Of a stretch of DNA of 29,091 nt, positions 8,236 to 14,999 are shown in pieces (position 1 is the stretch's first letter; each line of letters starts with the position of its first letter). The translations under genes were made by a program, and so were the position numbers. The stretch is from an uncultured Collinsella sp. (GTDB lineage: Bacteria; Actinomycetota; Coriobacteriia; Coriobacteriales; Coriobacteriaceae), in contig CAUEQD010000025.1 of NCBI GenBank assembly GCA_959019945.1, positions 1 through 29,091 on the forward strand. Direction: 5' to 3'. A model generated the notes under the pieces. It was not told the origin of the DNA. It did not search any database and worked only from the letters and a program-made list of their open reading frames with translations.

Positions 8236-9660
8236 GTGGTCTTCGCCCCCCAGGGAAAACATACGCTGTCGCACCGCGTTTTTGTGACGATCTTTGTCTG
8301 CGCCATGGCGGTTATCGTGGCGTTTACGGTGCTGGGTGCGTTCTTTGTGCAAAACACCTTGGCGGATGCCACGAGTGCCAATCTGGCGCAAGAAACCGAG
8401 CTCATTGCTGCCGCCCTCGACGAGCAGCAGGAGCCCATCCCGTTCTTGCGTAGCCTCGATCGAGAGGACTTGCGCATCACGCTGATTAACAAGGATGGAT
8501 CGGTTGCCTACGACAACGAGGCGTCGCCTTCCACACTGCCCAACCATGGCGATCGCCCCGAGGTCATCGAGGCCTTTGAGAGTGGTTCGGGTTCCGCGGA
8601 GCGCGCAAGCTCTACGCTCGACGAGATTATGCTGTATCGCGCCGTCGCCCTTGATAACGGCCAGGTTGTCCGCTTGGCGCAGGCCCAGCCTGGCGTTGCG
8701 GCGATTTTGCTGTCGATGGTGGCGCCGATGCTGCTTATCGCAGCAGCGGGTGCGGTACTCTCGTTTTTTATGGCGCGCCGCGAGTCCCGTGCCATCATCG
8801 CGCCGTTGCAAGAGGTGGATTTGGACCACCCACGCCGTAGCTATGAGCACGCCTATGCCGAGATGGTCCCCATGCTTGAGCGTATCGAGTCGCAGCGCCA
8901 GGAGCTCAAGCGCCAAATGGCGGTGCTGGCGGACAACGACCGTATGCGCCGCGAGTTCACGGCGAATATCACCCATGAGCTCAAGACGCCGCTTACGGCG
9001 ATTTCGGGCTATGCCGAGCTCATCGCAAACGGCATGGTCGAGGGCGAGGGCGACCTGCGCAACTTTGGCGGTCGCATCTATCGTGAGGCGGGCCGCTTGG
9101 CAGCGCTTGTCAACGATATCCTTACGCTGTCTAACTTGGACGAGGCCGAGCGTGCAACTGAGGGCGAGGCGGTGCCCATTGGTTCCACGGAGCCTATTGA
9201 GCTCTCGCGTGCCATCTACGCGGTTGAGCAGCGTCTTGAACAGGTCGCCCGTCAGGCGAATGTGACGATAAGTCATGAGACCAAGCCTGTGGTCATCGAA
9301 GGCGTGTCGCGCTTGATTGACGAGCTCATCTATAATCTGGCGAGCAACGCCATCCGCTACAATCGACCCGGCGGTGCGGTTACGCTGCAGTGCGGCACCA
9401 ACGACGAAGGCCATCCGTTCCTTGCGGTCGCCGACACGGGAATCGGTATCGCGCCTGAAGAACAGGGCAAGGTATTTGAGCGGTTCTATCGCGTGGACAA
9501 GAGTAGGTCCAAGGCGCGCGGCGGAACCGGTCTGGGGCTTGCAATTGTCAAGCATGCGGCCCTGTATCATCACGCCACGCTCGATCTGTCGAGCGAGTTG
9601 GGCGTGGGAACCACCATTACGGTGACGTTTCCCATGCGGCAGGACGAGCCATTCGCATAG
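8236..9660 (+). CDS. PhoR-like sensor histidine kinase
   Basis: A 474-residue membrane kinase with a classic layout. A first membrane helix (about 15-37) is followed by a ~120-residue extracytoplasmic domain. A second helix (about 155-178, VAAILLSMVAPMLLIAAAGA) leads to a linker, the dimerisation domain with H-box FTANITHELKTPLTAI (His247), and the ATPase domain. The latter carries NLASNAIRYN, DTGIGIAPEEQGKVFERFYR and GGTGLGLAIVKH. It begins with GTG 8236, placed 7 nt after a strong GGAGGAG site that overlaps the end of the regulator gene, so the pair is probably co-translated. The pstB neighbour suggests phosphate starvation sensing. The signal itself cannot be read from sequence. Confidence 0.92.
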   Translation: MVFAPQGKHTLSHRVFVTIFVCAMAVIVAFTVLGAFFVQNTLADATSANLAQETELIAAALDEQQEPIPFLRSLDREDLRITLINKDGSVAYDNEASPSTLPNHGDRPEVIEAFESGSGSAERASSTLDEIMLYRAVALDNGQVVRLAQAQPGVAAILLSMVAPMLLIAAAGAVLSFFMARRESRAIIAPLQEVDLDHPRRSYEHAYAEMVPMLERIESQRQELKRQMAVLADNDRMRREFTANITHELKTPLTAISGYAELIANGMVEGEGDLRNFGGRIYREAGRLAALVNDILTLSNLDEAERATEGEAVPIGSTEPIELSRAIYAVEQRLEQVARQANVTISHETKPVVIEGVSRLIDELIYNLASNAIRYNRPGGAVTLQCGTNDEGHPFLAVADTGIGIAPEEQGKVFERFYRVDKSRSKARGGTGLGLAIVKHAALYHHATLDLSSELGVGTTITVTFPMRQDEPFA

Positions 9661-9685
9661 CGATACAACATAGATATTGATGCAG

Positions 9686-9725
9686 ACGCCGCATTTGACT
9701 TTCGGGTGCGGCGTTGTTGTGCAAT
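9686..9725 (+). terminator. Probable terminator of the pstB-PhoBR-like cluster
   Basis: ACGCCGCA (9686-9693) pairs perfectly with TGCGGCGT (9707-9714) across a 13-nt loop. It is followed by TGTTGTGCAATTTT, a weak T-rich tail. Confidence 0.6.
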
Positions 9726-9779
9726 TTTACGATTGCTTCCGACATTTTTACAGGAGAGCCTGTTTCTTATGTATAGAGT

Positions 9780-9808
9780 TTGGTCTCGGTAAAAAGATGC
9801 GATAACAT
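9780..9808 (+). promoter_or_regulatory. Candidate promoter of the cps regulatory module
   Basis: TTGGTC (9780-9785) and TAACAT (9803-9808) are 17 bp apart, 48 bp ahead of the first gene. The match to consensus is moderate. Confidence 0.4.
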
Positions 9809-9855
9809 ACGGACAGTTTTGTCAATCCGAACTGGGGAAATGAAAGGCAAGCTGC

Positions 9856-10512
9856 ATGACCCTTCTCGAACTGTTCCAGCTGCTGAAGAAGCACCTTAAG
9901 CTGGTCATCACCCTTCCGGTGGTCTGCGCGATCGCCATGGGCATCGTGTCCTTCGTTGCGATGGACAACACCTACACCGCGACGACGAGCATGTACATTC
10001 TCGCCAAAACCGACGATAGCGGTCAGATGAGCTACAACGATCTCTCGGCGAGCCAGATGCTTTCCAACGATATCGCCACGCTGCTGGATAGCGATAGCGT
10101 TAAGAGCGGTGCTGCCAATGAGCTGGGCCTTGCTGACCTGGATGACTACAAGGTGTCTGTTTCCTCCGAGACCACCACGCGTGTCATTACGCTTTCGGTT
10201 ACCGGCACCGATGCCAAGGAGACGGCTAAGGTCGCAAAGGCCATGGCCAGCTCGGTGAGTACGGTCGCTCAGAACGTCGGCGCTGCCCAGAGCATCAACG
10301 TTATCGACGAGGCTAAGACTCCCGAAGTCCCCAGCGGCCCCAAGCGTATGCTGTACGTTGCTGTCGCGTTCCTCGCGGGCATCTTTATCGCAGTTGCCTA
10401 TGTCGTTTTGGCAGACATGCTCAACACCCGCATCCGCGGTGCCGAAGAGGCAGAAGAGCTCCTGGGCATTCCCGTTGTTGGCCGAATTCCGGCTATGAAA
10501 GGTGGTAAATAG
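9856..10512 (+). CDS. Wzz/CpsC-like capsule chain-length adaptor (YveK family)
   Basis: A 218-residue inner-membrane protein of the polysaccharide co-polymerase type. It has two membrane helices, one near the N-terminus (about 16-37, LVITLPVVCAIAMGIVSFVA) and one near residues 165-187 (LYVAVAFLAGIFIAVAYVVL). The extracellular loop between them contains YTATTSMYILAK, typical of Wzz/CpsC. The last ~30 cytoplasmic residues (RIRGAEEAEELLGIPVVGRI) match the tail that activates the partner tyrosine kinase. The start has an AAAGG ribosome site at good spacing. The kinase gene follows after 2 bp. It likely sets polymer length and recruits the kinase. Confidence 0.92.
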   Translation: MTLLELFQLLKKHLKLVITLPVVCAIAMGIVSFVAMDNTYTATTSMYILAKTDDSGQMSYNDLSASQMLSNDIATLLDSDSVKSGAANELGLADLDDYKVSVSSETTTRVITLSVTGTDAKETAKVAKAMASSVSTVAQNVGAAQSINVIDEAKTPEVPSGPKRMLYVAVAFLAGIFIAVAYVVLADMLNTRIRGAEEAEELLGIPVVGRIPAMKGGK

Positions 10513-10514
10513 GC

Positions 10515-11252
10515 ATGGCTAAGGCAAAGAACACCGATAAGCTCGTTGTACAGAATGCCGCCAAGACCCTTCTGGCCAACATCCGCTTTGCGAGCGTGGA
10601 CGACCCCATTCGCACCATCACCGTTACGTCCTCGATTCCCAACGAGGGCAAGTCTACGGTTTCCATCAACCTTGCCCAGGCTATCGCCACCAGCGGCAAG
10701 AGCGTCCTGCTGGTCGAGGCTGATATGCGTCGCAGGTCCCTTGCCGATATGCTCGGCGTCCGCTCCCGCGGCGGACTCTATGCAGTCCTTTCCGAGCAGG
10801 TTTCTATTGACCAGGCGATTGTCGAGACGGGTCAGAAGAACTTCTACTTCCTCGATGCCGAGCCGCATATTCCCAATCCTGCCGACATCATCGTCTCTCA
10901 CCGCTTTGCCAAGCTGGTAAAGGCACTGTCCGCCAAGTTCCAGTACGTCATCTTTGATGCTCCCCCGGTCGGCACCTTCATCGATGCTGCCGAGATCGCA
11001 AGTCTGACCGACGGTGCGCTTTTTGTCGTGCGTGAGGACTTCACCAAGCGCGAGGAGGCGCTCAACGCCATCGGTCAGCTTAAGAAGTCCGAGAAGGTCA
11101 AGCTCATCGGTACCGTTATGAACTACTGCGAGACCGAGACCAGCGAGTACTACTACTCCTACTACACCAAGGACGGTAAGAAGGTGAAGAAGGGCTCCGA
11201 CGATCAGGGGACTTCCAAAAAGGGCATCTTCACCAACCGAGCAAACGTTTAG
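10515..11252 (+). CDS. Bacterial tyrosine kinase (BY-kinase, CpsD/CapB-like)
   Basis: A 245-residue cytoplasmic autokinase that phosphorylates its own C-terminal tyrosines. The Walker A motif SIPNEGKSTVSINLA is at about 40-54, the BY-kinase-specific Walker A' LLVEADMRR at about 68-76, and Walker B YVIFDAPPVG near 138-147. The tail has a tyrosine cluster YYYSYY (residues 212-217), the expected phosphorylation site, followed by a lysine-rich end. In Gram-positive bacteria the kinase needs the separate membrane adaptor, here encoded 2 bp upstream. The phosphatase that reverses the reaction is encoded 17 bp downstream. Confidence 0.95.
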   Translation: MAKAKNTDKLVVQNAAKTLLANIRFASVDDPIRTITVTSSIPNEGKSTVSINLAQAIATSGKSVLLVEADMRRRSLADMLGVRSRGGLYAVLSEQVSIDQAIVETGQKNFYFLDAEPHIPNPADIIVSHRFAKLVKALSAKFQYVIFDAPPVGTFIDAAEIASLTDGALFVVREDFTKREEALNAIGQLKKSEKVKLIGTVMNYCETETSEYYYSYYTKDGKKVKKGSDDQGTSKKGIFTNRANV

Positions 11253-11269
11253 TTGATTAAGGCTGACCT

Positions 11270-11920
11270 ATGCGTGACATTCATTGCCATATCTTGCCGG
11301 GTGTAGACGACGGCGCCGCCGATCTCGATGAGAGCTTGGCGATGCTCGAGGCTGCCAAGCGGGCCGGTGTAACCAGAATCGTTTGCACTCCTCACTGCCG
11401 TGATCCCTATTTTGATTACGACAAGATGTGGGATGCCTTTGAGCTGCTGCGTGATAACGCTGACGGTTTTCCGCTCCAGATGGGCTTCGAGGTCAACCAT
11501 CGAAAGCTCGTTGAGCTTGGTATCGATGCCGCGGAGCACTTGCATTTCGATGGGACCAACGAGTTTCTGCTCGAGCTTTCGACGCATGCCGATGCGTATG
11601 CGTTTAGAGAGTACGAGAACACGATTTACGATTTGCAGTGCCGTGGTTACCAGGTGATTATCGCTCATCCTGAGCGCTATCGTGCGGTTCAAAAGGATGT
11701 AAGCGTGGCGGAGCGTCTGGTCGATATGGGCTGCAAGCTGCAGGCTTCGGCGGACTTTATTGCCGGCGGTCGCTTTGGTCGCGAGAAAAAGCCGGCACAG
11801 CGCCTGTTCGATCAGAACCTGTACAGCTTCATCGCGAGCGATGCCCATAACGTGGGTCATTACGACTGCCTGGCGAAGGCTCGCGCGAAGTTTAGCGTGC
11901 GCGGAGCTCATTTTCGCTAA
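11270..11920 (+). CDS. Protein-tyrosine phosphatase of the PHP family (CpsB/YwqE-like)
   Basis: A 216-residue metal-dependent phosphatase that dephosphorylates the BY-kinase tail. The PHP metal ligands are visible: DIHCHILPGVDDG at the N-terminus (H5, H7, D13/D14), CTPH near residue 42, AHPERYR near 134 and FIASDAHNVGHYD near the C-terminus. Its length, slightly under the ~250 typical of CpsB, covers the full fold. It closes the adaptor-kinase-phosphatase triad in a tight operon. No glycosyltransferase, flippase or polymerase gene follows. Confidence 0.93.
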   Translation: MRDIHCHILPGVDDGAADLDESLAMLEAAKRAGVTRIVCTPHCRDPYFDYDKMWDAFELLRDNADGFPLQMGFEVNHRKLVELGIDAAEHLHFDGTNEFLLELSTHADAYAFREYENTIYDLQCRGYQVIIAHPERYRAVQKDVSVAERLVDMGCKLQASADFIAGGRFGREKKPAQRLFDQNLYSFIASDAHNVGHYDCLAKARAKFSVRGAHFR

Positions 11921-11959
11921 TATCTGTCCCTAACGTTCGCATTGAATGAAAGGGCAGCC

Positions 11960-12460
11960 ATGGATATTCAACTTAAGACGGGATGTTTTGATGACGCGGC
12001 GTTGGTGCGCCGCGTCGTTTTTATAGACGAGCAGGGCTACGAGAATGAGTTCGACGCTATCGACGAGGATCCAAACTGCATTCATGTGACGCTCTATGTA
12101 GACGGCGAGCTTGCCGGTTGCTCGCGCGTGTTTCCCGAAGAGCTTGAGCGCGTGGCTGACGCAGAGGCCCCGGTGTTGCCGGCATGCGACATGGACGAAG
12201 GCGTTGCGGCGGGGGAGACCTACATTATGGGGCGCGTCGCCGTGCTGCCGGCTATGCGTCGTCGCGGACTGGCGAGTGCGATCGTCGAGGCCAGTGCTTC
12301 GTGTGCACGCGATGCCGGCGCTAAGCTTATTAAGCTGCATGCGCAGGAATACGTGTTGCCGCTCTATGCAAAGGCGGGCTACACGCAAATCGCCCCGGTA
12401 GATTACGAAGACGAGGGCCAGCCCCATGTCTGGATGGCCAAGCGCGTAGATGGCAGATAG
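11960..12460 (+). CDS. GNAT-family N-acetyltransferase
   Basis: A 166-residue acetyl-CoA-dependent acetyltransferase. The N-terminal part (VFIDEQGYENEFDAIDEDPN, then CIHVTLYVDGELAGCSRV) and the acetyl-CoA loop RVAVLPAMRRRGLASAIV are typical GNAT, as is the C-terminal LYAKAGY motif. The pattern resembles the ElaA-like subgroup. I choose ATG 11960 with AAAGGG upstream; the frame opens at 11942. It lies 39 bp after the phosphatase gene and may be co-transcribed. The substrate is unknown. Confidence 0.88.
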   Translation: MDIQLKTGCFDDAALVRRVVFIDEQGYENEFDAIDEDPNCIHVTLYVDGELAGCSRVFPEELERVADAEAPVLPACDMDEGVAAGETYIMGRVAVLPAMRRRGLASAIVEASASCARDAGAKLIKLHAQEYVLPLYAKAGYTQIAPVDYEDEGQPHVWMAKRVDGR

Positions 12461-12498
12461 GGACGTTCCTTTTCTGCCGGCAGTTGGGGACGCTCCTT
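12460..12498 (+). repeat. Two direct copies of a GGGACG(T/C)TCCTT motif
   Basis: GGGACGTTCCTT (12460-12471) and GGGACGCTCCTT (12487-12498) differ by one base and are 27 bp apart. The palindrome CTGCCGGCAG (12474-12483) sits between them. They start at the stop of the acetyltransferase gene. Confidence 0.6.
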
Positions 12499-12524
12499 GG
12501 CAATTGGCGCATCGGAGCGCTTAG

Positions 12525-12576
12525 ACATACAGTTTTTCGATTCCGTATGTATATATGCGCGCTAATGGGTTATAAA
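12525..12576 (+). promoter_or_regulatory. Candidate htpG promoter region with inverted repeat
   Basis: ACATAC (12525-12530) and GTATGT (12545-12550) form an inverted repeat, and TATAAA at 12571-12576 is a good -10 candidate. I see no matching -35 at 17 bp. Neither the CIRCE operator (TTAGCACTC-N9-GAGTGCTAA) nor an HspR-type HAIR element is present. Confidence 0.35.
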
Positions 12577-12607
12577 ATCTAAGTCTGAACATAGCAGGTC
12601 TGCGATT

Positions 12608-12632
12608 CGGCTCGGGCGACCGGGCCGTTTTT
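12608..12632 (+). terminator. Terminator-like hairpin in the htpG leader (possible attenuator)
   Basis: CGGCTCGG (12608-12615) and CCGGGCCG (12620-12627) form an 8-bp stem with a GCGA tetraloop and one wobble, followed immediately by TTTTT. Only 30 bp separate it from the htpG start, too few for a promoter plus ribosome site. Transcripts reaching htpG therefore probably pass through it. Confidence 0.75.
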
Positions 12633-12662
12633 GCGGACGGGGGTAGCGCGAAAGGACTGCAC

Positions 12663-14687
12663 ATGCGTCAATTTAAGACCGAGAGCAAAAAACTGCTCGA
12701 CCTCATGATCAACTCCATCTACACCAATAAGGAAATCTTCCTGCGCGAGCTTATCTCTAACGCGAGCGACGCCGTCGACAAGCTCAACTTTAAGAGTCTG
12801 CAGGACCCGAGCGTCAAGATCGACCAGGGCGACCTGGCCATTCGCGTCTCCTTTGATAAAGACGCCCGCACCATTACCATCTCGGATAACGGCATTGGCA
12901 TGACCGCCGAGGAGCTCGAGCGCAACCTAGGCACTATCGCTCATTCCGGCTCCGAGGAGTTTAAGACCGAGAACGCCGAGCAGCAGGGTTCGGATGTCGA
13001 CATCATCGGCCAGTTTGGCGTGGGCTTCTACTCGGCTTTTATGGTCGCCAGCCATGTGAAGGTCGTCAGCCGCGCCTACGGCGAGGATGTCGCCCATGTG
13101 TGGGAATCCGACGGTCTTGAGGGCTACACCATCGAGGACGGCGAGCGCGCCGAGCACGGTACCGATGTCATCCTGACGCTGCGCGAGAACGAGAAGCTCG
13201 ACGCCGACGGCGAGGCCGAGACCTACGATCGCTTCCTGACCGAGTGGGGCCTCAAGAGCCTGATTCAGCAGTACAGCAACTATGTGCGCTACCCGATTCA
13301 GATGATGGTGTCCAAGAGCCGCCAGAAACCCAAGCCCGAGGACGCCGGCGACGATTACAAGCCCGAGTACGAGGACTACCAGGAGCTTGAGACCGTCAAC
13401 TCCATGACGCCGATCTGGAAAAAGCGCAGCTCCGATGTCGAGCAGAAGGACTACGACGAGTTCTACAAGTCCACGTTCCACGACTTTGACGATCCGGCGC
13501 GCACCATCAGCTTCCACGCCGAGGGTACGCTCGAGTACGACGCACTGCTGTTTGTGCCAGGTCGCGCGCCGTTCGATCTGTACAGCAAAGATTACGAGAA
13601 GGGCCTGTCGCTCTACAGCTCCAACGTTCTGATTATGGAGAAGTGCGACGACCTGCTGCCCGACTACTACAACTTTGTCCGCGGCGTCGTGGATTCCGCC
13701 GACGTGTCGCTCAACATCTCGCGCGAGACGCTGCAGCAGAACCGTCAGCTCAAGGCCATCGCCAAGCGTGTGGAAAAGAAGATTACCGCCGACCTTGAGG
13801 ATATGCGCGACAACGACCGCGAGGCCTACGAGAAGTTCTTTGAGAACTTTGGCCGCGGCCTTAAGTACGGCATCTACTCGAGCTATGGCATGAAGGCCGA
13901 TGAGCTTGCCGACCTGTTGCTGTTCTGGTCTGCCAAGGAACAGAAGATGATTACCCTGGCCGAGTATGCCAAGGGCATGCCCGAGGATCAGAAGGCCATC
14001 TACTACGCCGCCGGCGATTCGCGTGAGCGCTTGGCCAAGATGCCCGTGGTAAAGGGCGTGCTCGACCGCGGCTATGACGTGCTGCTGCTGACGCAGGATG
14101 TGGATGAGTTCACGTTCCAGGCTATGCGTGAGTACGTTGCCGCCGATATGCCCAAGATCTACGAGGACGATGCTGCCCGCGAGGCTGCCGAAAAGGCCGT
14201 GGCCGACGGTGCCGAGCCCGAGGTCGAGGATCGTCATCTGGAGCTCAAGAACGTTGCGACTGGCGATCTTGATCTGGCGACCGAGGACGAGAAGAAGGAG
14301 GCCGAGGACGCCACCAAGGAGAACGAGGATCTCTTTAGCGCAATGAAGGAGGCGCTCGGTGACAAGGTCGAGAAAGTTGCCGTCTCCGCGCGCCTGACCG
14401 ATGCCCCCGCTTGCATCACCACCGAGGGCCCACTTTCGCTCGAGATGGAGAAGGTGCTCCAGAAAGGACCCGAGGGCGCGCCCGACGGCATGCCCAAGAG
14501 CCAACGCGTGCTCGAGCTCAACGCCAAGCACCCGGTCTTTGACAAGCTTGTCGCTGCCCAGAAGGCAGGCGACGCCGACAAGATCAAGCAGTACTCCGGT
14601 CTGCTCTATGACCAGGCTCTGCTGGTCGAGGGCATTTTGCCCGAGGACCCCGTTGCCTTCGCGGCGGCTGTTTGCAACTTGATGTAG
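12663..14687 (+). CDS. htpG: Molecular chaperone HtpG (bacterial Hsp90)
   Basis: A 674-residue cytosolic ATP-dependent chaperone acting as a homodimer. The N-terminal GHKL ATPase domain has LRELISNASDAVDKL (catalytic Glu, Mg-binding Asn), ISDNGIGM and the lid/glycine loop GQFGVGFYSAFMV. The middle domain carries LNISRETLQQNRQLK with the gamma-phosphate-contacting Arg. The C-terminal dimerisation domain is complete and lacks the eukaryotic MEEVD tail. A charged Glu/Lys-rich insertion lies near residues 535-560 (ATEDEKKEAEDATKENEDL). The ATG has an AAAGGA ribosome site. The leader holds a terminator-like hairpin, and a long hairpin ends the gene. Confidence 0.98.
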   Translation: MRQFKTESKKLLDLMINSIYTNKEIFLRELISNASDAVDKLNFKSLQDPSVKIDQGDLAIRVSFDKDARTITISDNGIGMTAEELERNLGTIAHSGSEEFKTENAEQQGSDVDIIGQFGVGFYSAFMVASHVKVVSRAYGEDVAHVWESDGLEGYTIEDGERAEHGTDVILTLRENEKLDADGEAETYDRFLTEWGLKSLIQQYSNYVRYPIQMMVSKSRQKPKPEDAGDDYKPEYEDYQELETVNSMTPIWKKRSSDVEQKDYDEFYKSTFHDFDDPARTISFHAEGTLEYDALLFVPGRAPFDLYSKDYEKGLSLYSSNVLIMEKCDDLLPDYYNFVRGVVDSADVSLNISRETLQQNRQLKAIAKRVEKKITADLEDMRDNDREAYEKFFENFGRGLKYGIYSSYGMKADELADLLLFWSAKEQKMITLAEYAKGMPEDQKAIYYAAGDSRERLAKMPVVKGVLDRGYDVLLLTQDVDEFTFQAMREYVAADMPKIYEDDAAREAAEKAVADGAEPEVEDRHLELKNVATGDLDLATEDEKKEAEDATKENEDLFSAMKEALGDKVEKVAVSARLTDAPACITTEGPLSLEMEKVLQKGPEGAPDGMPKSQRVLELNAKHPVFDKLVAAQKAGDADKIKQYSGLLYDQALLVEGILPEDPVAFAAAVCNLM

Positions 14688-14717
14688 TTCGGGGATACGG
14701 CACCGTAACTAGATTAG

Positions 14718-14793
14718 AACGAGAGTGGATAATCTCCCACTTTTGGCTCGAATGCGGGCTTGAAGTGGGAGATTTTCCACTCTCGTTTCCTTT
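14718..14793 (+). terminator. Long inverted repeat, terminator of htpG
   Basis: The arms 14718-14742 and 14763-14787 are 25 nt each and pair with a single T-T mismatch around a 20-nt loop. The core word is GAGAGTGG...CCACTCTC. TCCTTTT follows. The stem is unusually long for a simple terminator. Confidence 0.8.
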
Positions 14794-14801
14794 TGAATGA
14801 T

Positions 14802-14823
14802 TCCTCCGTCCCCAAGGGATCAA
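14802..14823 (+). repeat. Partial copy of the CCTCCGTCCCC intergenic repeat
   Basis: TTCCTCCGTCCCCAA followed two bases later by GATCA is shared with one arm of the large inverted repeat at 24024-24087. Here only one arm is present. Confidence 0.5.
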
Positions 14824-14844
14824 TTATTTGTCGGGGTTGTGGTT

Positions 14845-14883
14845 TTGTGACCTGCTGAAATTAAAGATACTGTACAACTGTAC
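14845..14883 (+). promoter_or_regulatory. Promoter and operator-like palindrome for the YhgE/Pip operon
   Basis: TTGTGA (14845-14850) and TACTGT (14868-14873) are exactly 17 bp apart. GTACA-AC-TGTAC (14872-14883) is a palindrome overlapping the -10 box and start region, a placement suited to a repressor. A further inverted repeat, ACCATTGT (14927-14934) with ACAATGGT (14961-14968), lies in the leader. Confidence 0.5.
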
Positions 14884-14999
14884 GTTAATTCGTCTTCGTA
14901 GTATATTGCTACCCGCAAAACTCAATACCATTGTGCTCTGAGACGCTAAAGCGCCTACGTACAATGGTTATCAATAGTACGATTCGATTCAACGACAGG

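Noticed and set aside
12461..12662. CIRCE or HAIR heat-shock operator upstream of htpG
   Set aside because: Neither the TTAGCACTC/GAGTGCTAA pair nor CTTGAGT/ACTCAAG is present.
12927..14531. Minus-strand open frame of 534 codons opposite htpG
   Set aside because: Leu/Gly/Val-rich shadow translation of htpG without motifs.
14931..14999. Upstream TTG (14931) as the start of the first YhgE/Pip protein
   Set aside because: No ribosome site, and the first residues do not align with the paralogue; it also lies inside the leader inverted repeat.
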